From IMG/VR virus record IMGVR_UViG_3300034073_003245, positions 1 to 64,000 of that record: a stretch of DNA of 64,000 nt. One strand, 5' to 3'. The position numbers and the translations under genes are program-made. The stretch is from a virus. This document shows, piece after piece, positions 49,869 through 59,300 of this stretch (the stretch's first letter is position 1; every line of letters begins with the position of its first letter). The notes under the pieces were generated by a model. The model did not search any database. It was given only the letters and a program-made list of their open reading frames with translations, and had not been told where the DNA came from.

Positions 49869-50158
49869 GAATGTCTCGCTAGACCAAGATCAAAAGCCAA
49901 TTGCGGATTGTCCCCTATCCGCCTATGACAAGGCCTGCAAACGGCAAGGAGATTGTCTTCATCAAGAATTGAGCCACCCTGAGAACGCCGTACAAGTTCA
50001 TGGATGTCAACTGCCATTTGGCGCGTGTAAACAACCTTGCCATCGTGTTCGGCAAAAACAGGGCACGCTTCGCAGAGCGGACGCTCTTCAAGCAGTCTCT
50101 TGACAAGTGGGCGTCTAAGCCGGTATTCCGCTTCTTTTTTCTTTGACCTGTATCTCAC
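49859..50158 (-). CDS. HNH endonuclease
   Basis: 99 residues from GTG 50158. C-E-A-C near 29-32, D-I-H-E-L-V-R-R-S-Q-G-G in the middle, then N-L-L-A-V-C-R-P-C-H-R-R-I give a complete HNH motif with two zinc Cys pairs. In other phages such enzymes sit next to terminase and are needed for DNA packaging; here the terminase is 2.5 kb upstream. The basic N-terminus may bind DNA. Confidence 0.85.
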   Translation of the reverse strand: MRYRSKKKEAEYRLRRPLVKRLLEERPLCEACPVFAEHDGKVVYTRQMAVDIHELVRRSQGGSILDEDNLLAVCRPCHRRIGDNPQLAFDLGLARHSWD

Positions 50159-50178
50159 AGGGCGGATACTACTACTCG

Positions 50179-50685
50179 TTAGAGCGAGTCTCCGGATATG
50201 TCGTCAAATTCCCACTTGTTATTGAGTGCTGCCCAGAGTGCTCTGTCAACTGCGGTGTCTTCAAGATCAAACTCTTTCAACATCTGACGATGAGTAGCGA
50301 TTGCTCGCTTGAAGAACTCAACTTGCTCCCACCCGTCAGACTTGATTTGAGTTCCAGTTTCAATCATCATCATGACGTCATCAAGGCGTCTATTGACGTG
50401 AAACTTAAATCTGTCAATCTTGATTATTTTGCCCTGGTATGCCTTCGCTGCCTCTCGGGCTAGTTTTTCTCCGCTACGCCCCATTGACAAATACCGGTCA
50501 GCATCTGCTTCGGCATCCTCCTTGATGTTTTCAATTTGGGCATCAAGGTTGTCAATGAGCATCAAAAGAGCGTCTTTCCAACGGCCCCAGTTTTGGGGCT
50601 CAAGAAGGATCGCCCTCTGGCTTGGGGAGAGTTTGTTTTTTACCTCTTCCGCAACCATTCTGGCAAAAGTGTCGTCATTAATCAT
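50179..50685 (-). CDS. Unknown protein of the recombination module
   Basis: 168 residues from ATG 50685 (TAATG overlap with the RecB-like gene). The N-terminal half has F-A-R-M-V-A-E-E-V and D-A-E-A-D-A-D-R-Y; the second half is helical with R-R-L-D-D-V-M-M-M-I. A helical DNA-binding or partner protein is plausible. No family recognised. Confidence 0.6.
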   Translation of the reverse strand: MINDDTFARMVAEEVKNKLSPSQRAILLEPQNWGRWKDALLMLIDNLDAQIENIKEDAEADADRYLSMGRSGEKLAREAAKAYQGKIIKIDRFKFHVNRRLDDVMMMIETGTQIKSDGWEQVEFFKRAIATHRQMLKEFDLEDTAVDRALWAALNNKWEFDDISGDSL

Positions 50686-51449
50686 TATTCCCACGCTGGA
50701 CATATTTTTTTGTATGAACACCATCCGCACAAGACGGATTTAACTGGTTCAAATTCCTCCGATTCGCATTTCTTGTCTATTTCTTCTTTTGTCTTGACAA
50801 CTGTTTCCTCAACAGATTCAAGTTCTATTTTTGTAACACTCTTATTGAACTTAACCCCATCTTTTAGATAAAGAAGTTCAACCTCAGTTGCTGTCCCCAG
50901 ACCTATTGATTCCAGCAAATGAGAATAAACAAGGAGTTGGAAAAACTTATCCCCGACCCACTTTTGTTTCGGTGTTTTACCTGTTTTGTAGTCAGAGATA
51001 ACGAAAGTTTCGTCATCTTCTGATTTGCTGTACCTATCAATAAAGCCTTTAATCCTGACGCCACCTATTTCACCGTTAAGTTCTGTTTCAATGCCGGTTG
51101 GCGAGACGTATTGTGGATTTTCAATCTTCCACAGGTTTTCTATACACCACCAAGAGTTCCACCTGAACAGACGCATTTTGTCTTCCCCGCGAACATATTG
51201 GACAACCCTGTCGTGATACTGCTCGTCCCAAACTTGCTTTGCGAGAAATTTCGCAGTTTCCTGCGTTCTGTCTTCTGGTGGAAGCGCGTACATCTCCTCA
51301 AGAACAGTGTGAACAAAATTGCCCATCAGGGTTGCCTCTGTGGGGGCGTCTGGGATCAGATCAATTTTGCTGTATTTGAACTTCAGGGGACACTGCTTAA
51401 ATGTCCCCATTGAAGACGGGGACAGATGCGGTGGCGGTGAAAACGCCAA
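50685..51449 (-). CDS. RecB/Cas4-like PD-(D/E)XK exonuclease
   Basis: 254 residues from TTG 51449 (GAGG 9 bases upstream, 1 base after the Rad52 stop; five earlier codons are possible). L-S-P-S-S-M-G-T-F-K-Q-C-P, then I-S-D-Y-K-T-G-K with D and K of the nuclease site, Q-L-L-V-Y-S-H and C-G-W-C-S-Y-K-K-I-C-P. The four cysteines likely hold an iron-sulfur cluster as in Cas4/AddB. It should resect DNA ends for the annealing protein next to it. Confidence 0.85.
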   Translation of the reverse strand: MAFSPPPHLSPSSMGTFKQCPLKFKYSKIDLIPDAPTEATLMGNFVHTVLEEMYALPPEDRTQETAKFLAKQVWDEQYHDRVVQYVRGEDKMRLFRWNSWWCIENLWKIENPQYVSPTGIETELNGEIGGVRIKGFIDRYSKSEDDETFVISDYKTGKTPKQKWVGDKFFQLLVYSHLLESIGLGTATEVELLYLKDGVKFNKSVTKIELESVEETVVKTKEEIDKKCESEEFEPVKSVLCGWCSYKKICPAWE

Positions 51450-51450
51450 G

Positions 51451-52089
51451 TTATTCCGCCTCAACAGCCATCATCAGAACCTGGCCTATGAGGGCCTCAA
51501 GGTCTTCGCGATTTGCTGTCATCTTGGTTGGCTTCTGCCTATCCCCTGCGTATTCGCTCCAGAAGGAATTTAGTTGCGACTTTTGCTCCTGATTTAGGCT
51601 CTTGGAAAGAGACACGAATTGATTCCACAATTCCTCAATCACTGGGTCAATTTCATTGACAGCCTCAATCTCCATCGCCTCTTCAGTTCTGGCGAGGTAA
51701 AGGCCGATGCCGAGAGCCTGAGCAGCCTTCTTCAATGCATCGGATACAGCGCCCTTGAACTCATCGCCAAGGTCAACGATGTCACCCTGCTTGGTGCGCT
51801 TGATTTTCTGACCGCCGAAGCCGTCCTTTGTAACTGAAACAAATCTGTCTGCCTCTGGAAAGGCGACTAGGCGGACGTGGGCGACGATGAAATCGGGATC
51901 AAGGGGATCGCGCTCGCACTTGATGATTTCGTACGACCATCCGTCATAGCCGAGAACCTTGTTGAGGCGGGTAATTACTTCGCTGACAGGGATGTAGGTG
52001 AGGCTCGCACCGCCCTTTTTGAGTACGCGCTCTACCTCCTTGGGGAATGGCTCGGACAGTTTGCTGTATGTCTCAGCGCTGTTTTTCAC
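51451..52089 (-). CDS. Rad52-like single-strand annealing protein
   Basis: 212 residues. Y-I-P-V-S-E-V-I-T-R-L-N, G-W-S-Y-E-I, then D-G-F-G-G-Q-K-I-K-R and A-V-S-D-A-L-K-K-A-A form the Rad52/Rad22 core (residues about 25-130). A helical C-terminal tail follows. It anneals single strands made by the nuclease gene immediately downstream, a phage recombination pair like Red or RecET. ATGA overlap with the upstream gene. Confidence 0.85.
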   Translation of the reverse strand: MKNSAETYSKLSEPFPKEVERVLKKGGASLTYIPVSEVITRLNKVLGYDGWSYEIIKCERDPLDPDFIVAHVRLVAFPEADRFVSVTKDGFGGQKIKRTKQGDIVDLGDEFKGAVSDALKKAAQALGIGLYLARTEEAMEIEAVNEIDPVIEELWNQFVSLSKSLNQEQKSQLNSFWSEYAGDRQKPTKMTANREDLEALIGQVLMMAVEAE

Positions 52090-52592
52090 TTGTCAGTACC
52101 TTTCATGTAAATAGCAATGTTTGTTTTTTCTTCACCAACTTCACAGAACTGGTCTGCGTTGATTCCGATCTTTGATAGTTCCTTCACCCGCCAGTAAGAG
52201 GGGTTGAAATACTCCAGCATCTTAATGGCGATTTCCCGTGAAGACAACACGACTTCGCCGGTGTCCATGTCAACAGAGGACTGACTGATGCGGTCATAGG
52301 TCGCTTCCATCAAAGATTTGTGATCCCACGACTTGCGGGGACTGGCTGTTTTCTTTTGAACAGAAGCACCGGCAACGTCAATTTCGGAGATGTTCTTCTC
52401 CTCCATTTTTTCCATTACCTTCTTTGAGAAGGACTCGTAGATGTCCGCTATGTCTCGCTTGATTTGATTGAGAACAACAAGGTGTTCCAGCATTTTCTCA
52501 ACATCAAGCGAATCAAGTTCATCGTTGTAGTTAAGGAAGTTGTCAAGGTTGAGAAGCATCGCTCTCAACTCAGAGGGTGTAATAAGCAACAA
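52086..52592 (-). CDS. Unknown protein coupled to Rad52-like gene
   Basis: 168 residues from TTG 52592 (GGAG 6 bases before). A helical N-terminal half (V-V-L-N-Q-I-K-R-D-I-A-D-I-Y) and a beta-rich part with R-K-S-W-D-H-K-S-L follow. A protein with this outline often precedes recombinases in actinophages; a role in binding single-stranded DNA or guarding ends is possible but unproved. Confidence 0.6.
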   Translation of the reverse strand: MLLITPSELRAMLLNLDNFLNYNDELDSLDVEKMLEHLVVLNQIKRDIADIYESFSKKVMEKMEEKNISEIDVAGASVQKKTASPRKSWDHKSLMEATYDRISQSSVDMDTGEVVLSSREIAIKMLEYFNPSYWRVKELSKIGINADQFCEVGEEKTNIAIYMKGTDK

Positions 52593-52613
52593 ACTCTCCG
52601 TTCGTGTTAGTTG

Positions 52614-53921
52614 CTAGACGATGATACTCACCCTTTTTCTCTGCGGCAACCCAAGACCAGCCAAATATGAAAATGCACCCACAGCAGAGTCAACTTGGTC
52701 GTCGTGGTCACAGGCTTCTGGGAATGAAGAAATCTCATCAAGCCAGTCGCTGACCCATGGACCACGAACGATCCGCACGTTTCCGTTTGCAACTGCGGCG
52801 GCAAATGGCCTTGCTCTTGTGACCTTGTCCCCGGTAGACCTAATACCCTGGAAGTCATACCCTGGGACCACATAACGGGCGTATTGGTCAACCAGGGCCT
52901 TGCCGGAAGAGCCAGGCTCCTGTTCCATTCTTATGGCCACCCCATGACCGTCTTCATAAGCGGTCTGAGCCACTAACTGCTCAACCTGCTCCCCCCTGAC
53001 CCTTGCCTTACGCACATCAAGGATGTAGGCAACACCCTGGTCAAAAATCATTAGTGTACCAACGGTCCAGTCGGGATTAGGGTTTGACGCTGAGGGCTCA
53101 GTCGCCGCTAAGTCCCAAAATCTGACAACTCTTGCCGCAGATGTCACATGGGGAACTTCAGCGGGGTCAATAATTACTACAGAAGTCCGCTCAAACATGG
53201 TCCCCAGGGTCGTAGACCACCAGTCGCCTTCTTCTAGCCTTCTTCTCTCAACAGGATCAAGCGCTGACAGGGCCTGACGGTAGGAGTCGGCATCAATACC
53301 GGGGTTATCCGTCAATTTTGATGGAACAAATATTCTGCCTTTTTCTTTACCCTCAATAATAAATCTTTGCCTAACCCAGTTGGGGGCTGGGTTTGATGCG
53401 GCCCTCATTCGTAGCGGGATTTGAGAAAGAGGGCCGGTTGCCGGGCGGCGCAAACGGGAGAACAAGTATCTGTAATCAGATTCGCGAATTTCCGTCACCT
53501 CGTCCATACCGATGAACTGAAATTCAGATCCCTTGTATCGGAGATAATCGTTGGTGTTGTTCAGGTATCCGAAAGAAATTCTCGCCCCAGAAGGGAAGGT
53601 GGCAACATAACTATTCGCATTCCAGTGAATGTCCGACTCATTGTCAATCCATGACTTAAATCTGTCCATCAAAGCGCCAGGGAGAGAAAGGTCGGCAAAT
53701 GTTCTTCTAAAAAGGATTGCGGAATAGCCGGGTACATCAACATATTGAAGAGCAGACATCAAAAGGGCGGAAGACTTTCCGCCGCCAGCCGCGCCGCCAA
53801 AAAGAGCCTCAATCGCGTTTGTTCGCAAAAATACCCTTTGTGTAATGGACGCCGACTCAGGGCAATACAGAGGTTTCTTTGGTTCAAGATATTCAAGAAC
53901 CTTGTTCCAGTCAGTTGCCAT
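52614..53921 (-). CDS. terL: Terminase large subunit
   Basis: 435 residues, normal length. Walker A G-G-A-A-G-G-G-K-S-S (about 42-51), Walker B F-I-G-M-D-E-V-T-E-I (about 136-145), and nuclease-domain acids in F-W-D-L-A-A-T-E-P (about 270) and D-D-Q-V-D-S-A-V-G at the end. It pumps and cuts DNA. An AAGGAAG lies about 7 bases before ATG. It starts the leftward unit 62 bases from the divergent portal unit; no small terminase gene is seen in this window. Confidence 0.92.
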   Translation of the reverse strand: MATDWNKVLEYLEPKKPLYCPESASITQRVFLRTNAIEALFGGAAGGGKSSALLMSALQYVDVPGYSAILFRRTFADLSLPGALMDRFKSWIDNESDIHWNANSYVATFPSGARISFGYLNNTNDYLRYKGSEFQFIGMDEVTEIRESDYRYLFSRLRRPATGPLSQIPLRMRAASNPAPNWVRQRFIIEGKEKGRIFVPSKLTDNPGIDADSYRQALSALDPVERRRLEEGDWWSTTLGTMFERTSVVIIDPAEVPHVTSAARVVRFWDLAATEPSASNPNPDWTVGTLMIFDQGVAYILDVRKARVRGEQVEQLVAQTAYEDGHGVAIRMEQEPGSSGKALVDQYARYVVPGYDFQGIRSTGDKVTRARPFAAAVANGNVRIVRGPWVSDWLDEISSFPEACDHDDQVDSAVGAFSYLAGLGLPQRKRVSIIV

Positions 53922-53983
53922 CTAAACACTTCCTTCGCTTCATAACACAATAGAGCACTAAAATAGGCTACGGTGTAGCATGT
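53922..53983. promoter_or_regulatory. Divergent gap between terminase and portal unit
   Basis: 62 bases serve both directions. The terminase side has AAGGAAG as ribosome site; the plus-strand gene starts with no clear one. AT-rich segments could hold -10 boxes, but no convincing -35/-10 pair was found. The promoter call is from gene layout. Confidence 0.35.
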
Positions 53984-54199
53984 ATGCGCAAGAGAGCAAA
54001 AGAGAATCTTTCAAAGATGATTGACAAATTAAGAAAATTTGGCCGCAAAATAGCAACTAGACAATTTTCTTCATACCTATTGATGGTAGGATTTATATTA
54101 TTTACGAGCATAGGCGCAGGGATTTTTTCCCCTGCCTTGGGTTTTATTGCGGCGGGTATCTCATGCGGTCTATACGGATTTCTCTTGGGTCTTGAGTAG
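53984..54199 (+). CDS. Small membrane protein before portal
   Basis: 71 residues: a basic helical start (M-R-K-R-A-K-E-N-L), then two hydrophobic segments (about 32-45 and 50-68) ending G-F-L-L-G-L-E. No clear ribosome site. It stands alone as the first gene of the plus-strand morphogenesis unit, so leaderless translation is possible. Role unknown. Confidence 0.55.
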   Translation: MRKRAKENLSKMIDKLRKFGRKIATRQFSSYLLMVGFILFTSIGAGIFSPALGFIAAGISCGLYGFLLGLE

Positions 54200-54206
54200 A
54201 TAACAC

Positions 54207-56276
54207 ATGGCCTGGAACTCAACACAGAACAAGTCTCTATCCGGACAGTCTTCTAAGGCTGCAGTTGGCCCTGGGGCGCCTATTGCACAAAACCTGGCAC
54301 TTGCTGGTCGTCCGTACACTGACTCATGGGACATTGAGCGCGTTTACAAAGAGGGCATGCAGAAGGTCACCTGGGTGGCTAGGTGCATTGACGCAATCGC
54401 AGGAAACCAAGCAAGACTCCCGATTATTCTCCGAAAAGACAATTCTCCGGATGGGGAAGTATTGAGCGGAAGCAAGGCCAAAAACTCCGAACTTCTTAAG
54501 ATCCTGAATACGAAGAGCAATATCGGGGAAAACTCATTTATCTTCAGGTACAGGCTTTCATCGCAACTCCTCATGAGTTCTAGGGGCGCTTTCATTGAGA
54601 AGATCAGGGGGCGCGACGGGAGTATCGTTGGCCTCAACCTTTTGCCGCCACAAGCAACTGCACCAATACCTGATCCAAAGAAGTTTGTTGCTGGCTACGA
54701 AGTAAAAATGCCAAACGGCGGTGCCGTGTACATGAAGCCTGAAGATGTTGTTTGGGTTCGTCGTCCACACCCGCTTGATCCATACCTTTCGCTCACTCCG
54801 CTGGAGGCTGCGGGAATCGCGGTTGAAATTGAGAACTTGGCAAAGGTCTACAACAGAAACTTTCTCCTCAATGACGGCAGACCTGGAGGAATCGTTGTTC
54901 TTCGTGGCGAGATTGACGACGACGACAAAGAAGAAATAAAAAACAGATTCCGTGGAAACCTAACAAAAGCGGGTCAAACAACAGTTATTTCCTCGGACGA
55001 TGGAGCAGACTTTGTAGACACTTCGTCAAGCCCGAGAGACGCTGCCTACATACAAATGCGCCAGATCACCAAAGAGGAGATTCTCGCTTCCTTTGGTGTT
55101 CCTGAGTCGGTCATCGGCAATGCCTCGGGCAGAACATTCTCCAATGCTGGCGAAGAAATTAGAGTCTTCTGGAATGAAACAATGCTCCCCCATCTTGAGC
55201 CTCTCGCTAGGGCTCTTGATGAACTTGATGAGCAGTATTACGTTGACTTTGACACAAGCCAGGTACCTGTTCTTATTCTCTACGAACAGGAGAGAATGCG
55301 TTACATCAAGGAAGAACTTAGCCAGGGGCTTATCAGCGTCAACGAATACAGGATTGCCGCCGGCATGAAGGAAGTTGAGAGCGATCTTGCCGACTCACTT
55401 CTGATGAACCCAAACCTGACCCCCATTGCAAACACAAAAAAGAAGATGGAGGAGCAGACGCAGGCCCAGGTCCAGGGGCCCCCAGGAATGCCGGGGATGC
55501 CCCCAGGCGCTCCCCCGGGGATGCCGCCCGGAATGCCGGGAGCAGGTCCGGTCGGAGCGGGTGGTCCACCGGGGGCGCCAGATCCAACGACCATGGAAGG
55601 CGCAATGCAACTCGCCGGACAAACCCAGGCAATGGCAGAAGATGCTACTGGCACAACAGACCTTCCACCTCTTCCAGTCGCAGAGCCCGAGGTTGCTCCC
55701 GCTACCGCATCAGCACCTTCGGGCGGAATACAGACGAAGTCTGAAGATGAGTGGGACAAGAAGATTAAGACAACATTTAACAGGTGGACAGAAATCCTTG
55801 ACAGAAGCCTTGAGAGGGTTTTTGAGCGCCAACAGAGAGTCGTCCTTGAAAAGGCAACTGGCGCAAAATCTAAAAAACAGATAGAAACCGGTTTGCTGGA
55901 TGTTGATTCAGTTTTCTCAATTGACACTTGGGATAAGCAGATGGACGAAGACATCAAGCCAGTTCTTTCTGCAATCATCAATGATGCGCAAGAAACCTAC
56001 GCAGAAAAAAGCCTCATCAAGTCTCACATGAAGAAAGAGGACATAATCGCCCACATTGACTCTCAGATGTTGAGAATCAAAGCGATTAACGAAGAAACAT
56101 CCTCAGAGATCAGTAGCGCAATTTTTGCTACACTTTCCATTAGGGACCCCGAAGAGCGAGCAACGGCACTTAGGAGCGCTATTGTCACAACTTTCACCAA
56201 TCTTCTGGCAAAGAAGCGTGGACAAATTGCTGAAGACGAAGCCCGTCGTGCCTGGTCAGTTGGTGCCCAAATATAA
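54207..56276 (+). CDS. Portal protein
   Basis: 689 residues. The core (about 45-385) fits phage portals: R-C-I-D-A-I-A-G-N, L-P-P-Q-A-T, V-W-V-R-R-P-H-P-L-D-P, N-F-L-L-N-D-G-R-P-G-G, E-I-L-A-S-F-G-V-P-E-S-V-I-G. Residues about 424-463 are a Pro/Met/Gly-rich run, unusual in portals, then a charged helical C-terminus (about 515-689) of about 175 residues that could act as a MuF-like or scaffold part. The portal ring admits DNA and anchors the tail. It is followed by the protease gene after a 109-base gap. Confidence 0.88.
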   Translation: MAWNSTQNKSLSGQSSKAAVGPGAPIAQNLALAGRPYTDSWDIERVYKEGMQKVTWVARCIDAIAGNQARLPIILRKDNSPDGEVLSGSKAKNSELLKILNTKSNIGENSFIFRYRLSSQLLMSSRGAFIEKIRGRDGSIVGLNLLPPQATAPIPDPKKFVAGYEVKMPNGGAVYMKPEDVVWVRRPHPLDPYLSLTPLEAAGIAVEIENLAKVYNRNFLLNDGRPGGIVVLRGEIDDDDKEEIKNRFRGNLTKAGQTTVISSDDGADFVDTSSSPRDAAYIQMRQITKEEILASFGVPESVIGNASGRTFSNAGEEIRVFWNETMLPHLEPLARALDELDEQYYVDFDTSQVPVLILYEQERMRYIKEELSQGLISVNEYRIAAGMKEVESDLADSLLMNPNLTPIANTKKKMEEQTQAQVQGPPGMPGMPPGAPPGMPPGMPGAGPVGAGGPPGAPDPTTMEGAMQLAGQTQAMAEDATGTTDLPPLPVAEPEVAPATASAPSGGIQTKSEDEWDKKIKTTFNRWTEILDRSLERVFERQQRVVLEKATGAKSKKQIETGLLDVDSVFSIDTWDKQMDEDIKPVLSAIINDAQETYAEKSLIKSHMKKEDIIAHIDSQMLRIKAINEETSSEISSAIFATLSIRDPEERATALRSAIVTTFTNLLAKKRGQIAEDEARRAWSVGAQI

Positions 56277-56385
56277 ATCTGTAAATTAGCCAAATAATTT
56301 AAAGATTTATCAATATCTTCAAATTGATACTTCCCTTCGTGCCGGTTTTTATGACCTATTATTTTTGAAGTCACCGAGGAGTCGT

Positions 56386-59300
56386 ATGTCATATAGCAAC
56401 ATTGAGTTCAAGTCAAACCCGGGCCAATTCAACATTGACGAGGCCCAGGGCATCGTTGAGTGTTTCGTGGCGGGCATTGGCAACAAAGACTCGGTAGGCG
56501 ACGTTCTTGTTCCTGGAGCATTTTCAGAAAGCCTTAAGAGAAGAAAGCCTCGCGTTGTGTGGGGCCACAACTGGAATGACCCAATTGGAAAAGTCCTAGA
56601 GATTTATGAGGTTGGCCCTGGAGACGCCAGACTCCCACAGAAGATGCGCCAGGCCGGAATCGGCGGTCTTTACGCCAAAGTGCAATTCAACCTGAATTCG
56701 GAGAAGGGTCGCGAGGCTTTTGCCAACGTGGCTTTCTTCGGCCATGAGCAAGAGTGGTCAATTGGATACAAGACCATTGACTCAATCCATGACCCAGGCG
56801 TCAAGGCGAACATCCTCAAGGAAGTTGAACTTTACGAAGTTTCGCCAGTTCTTCACGGCGCCAACCAGTTGACTGGCACAATTTCTGTAAAGTCAGACGA
56901 TCTGGCCCTGGCCGATGCAGAAAAGGGTTGGGGCATGGGGATGCCACACCACATGATGGGCATGAAGCCGCAGCAACCACAGGTCATCGTTATTAGAGAA
57001 GACGACGATGATGATGACAAGTACGAGTCTGAGAAGCCGATTTTTGCCGAGGGGCTCGCTCAGCCGATTGGCGGACAACAGCGACGTATGCTTGAAAAAG
57101 AAATCGCTGAAAGAACCGGTTCTCAAATCCGCCTAATTGAGGCGACCGAAAACACGGCAGTTTTTTCAAGAATGATGCCTACTGGCGGAACAATGGTTTT
57201 CCGCGTCAGTTATCACACCCCTGACAATTTCAGAACTTTTATGTTTGGCAAGCCGGAACTTGCAGACGGCCAAGTGACAATGCCGGGTGCGACGCAAAAG
57301 CCAAGAACGGTTGTTCCCTCCCAGATGCCATCAATGCCCATGCAGGTTAAGCCCGGCTATTCGCAAGACGAAATGGGGATGTATTCATTCCCTAAGTCTG
57401 GTGAGACGGAAAAGTCTGATCTAGGTTCCCAGATTCAGGCCATTGAGGACATCCTCATGGCTGAAACTGAGGAAAAAGTTGGCAGAACCCTCAATAGAAG
57501 AAATCTTTCAAAACTGAAGTCAGTCATGGAGAGCCTTCAAGAAATAATTGCTTCTGCTGAAAAGGAAATGGACACAAAGGGGTACGTGATCCCGGTTCCA
57601 TTGGAAGAGGCATTTAGCACCAAGCAACTTCTAGATCCAATCTTTGACTATCACAGAGTTGAGACTCAAGTTACAGAAGACGGAATTGTCATTACTTCCG
57701 GAGTTACACAGGAATTCATAGAGGCAATTGGCGTTGCCGAAAAAGCGCTCGGGCGCACGCTGAGGGGCGGCCCGGGAAAAGCGCGCCGCGCCGGGCGCGG
57801 CCTGGCGGCACGCTTTGATCCAAACGCCTGGGACGGAGACGGAGACGGCTTAGTTCAGGAAGGTACACCTTTCCAGCGTCCTGCGATTCCAGGAGTTAAC
57901 GACCGTTCAACTCGCGGAAGAGTTGACCCAGCAGCAGCAACACAGGCCTGGCAAACAGGTCAGCGCGGAATGGCTTCGCGCGGCGGTCGCCGTATCACCT
58001 TGGGCAATGCGAACCCGAATAGTTTGGGCCCGATGTACGGCTATGACCCAGAAGAGCAGGACTTCAGTTCTGAATCTTATTGGGAAGAAGTTTTTACAGA
58101 CAGCGACGATATGTTGCCGTTTTTTCAGGAATGGCTTGAAAAGGAAAAAGGCAAAGAAGCGCTCTGGCATGAACTATCAGATGATGAATTTGAAGAATTG
58201 GTTGATAAGTGGAAGTCAAGCGATGCGTTTGAAAAAGACGTAAAACGCTACGCTGAAATTCAGGCCGATGAAGGAATAGAAGATGGCGAAGCATTTAGGT
58301 CCCTATTCAAGCGGTCAACGCTTGACAAAGTGTGGGTAAGAAACGAACCCAAAGAACGCGGGATGGCATCTCGCGCCGATGTTTTGACAGATCTGGCCAT
58401 AGATAGCGACGTATCTGAAGCAATAGATTCTATTGTCAGAGAAGTGCTTGTTTATTCTGGGACAGGGGATAAAGACAAGATTTCTGACTTGGTTTCAGAC
58501 GCGGCCAGAGAGATTCTTGACTCCATTAATTTTGACTCCATCAAAGACAGCCCTGGTAAAGCAGTTTCTGATTTCAGAAAAAAACTTGTGGAAACACTGT
58601 CAGACGAGGACTTTTTGCGCGAAGCAATGAGGAAAAAGGACGCAATTAATGAGTTTGTTGATGGTTTATACGACGCCGTAAATTCTGCTTTTGAAAAATA
58701 TGAAGATCATCTCAAAAAAACTGGTGGAGACTTTGAAGACTTTGCCGATTTGAAATTTGAACTCCTTGATGACCTTGACGGAAGAGTTTCTAAAATTCTC
58801 AATTCATCGCGCAAATTATTTGGCGAACTAAAATCAAAGAAAACTGAAGACGAATATAAGTCCAGAGATGAACGTAGAAAGTTAATTGCCTCAATACGGG
58901 CAGGGGAACTTCCTAAAGACTGGAGAGGTAGAGAGACAGAAGACCTAGTGGATGGTCGTGTTGCGTATGAGGAAGCACTTGAAGAAATTGTAAACAACAG
59001 CCCAGATGCAGACATTGACGAGTTGATGTCTGACTATATTGAGGCCGTCAGAGAGGGCGCTAGGAAAAATCCGGACAACAGAGTCCTCGCAGTCCTTGCT
59101 GATGTGTACGGAGATGATGGGAAAATAACAGACGAAGAACTCAAGAGAAACCTGCAGGACGTAGCAAGACGCTCTCCATTTAACAAAAAGAGGGGCAGAA
59201 ATGAGAAAGAAGTTCTTCGCGGCATGGCATCTCGCGGTGGCGGGCGTCCTGGCGACCCGATAACCGACCAAGAGCGCAATAAGGTCAAGAGAGACAGCAC

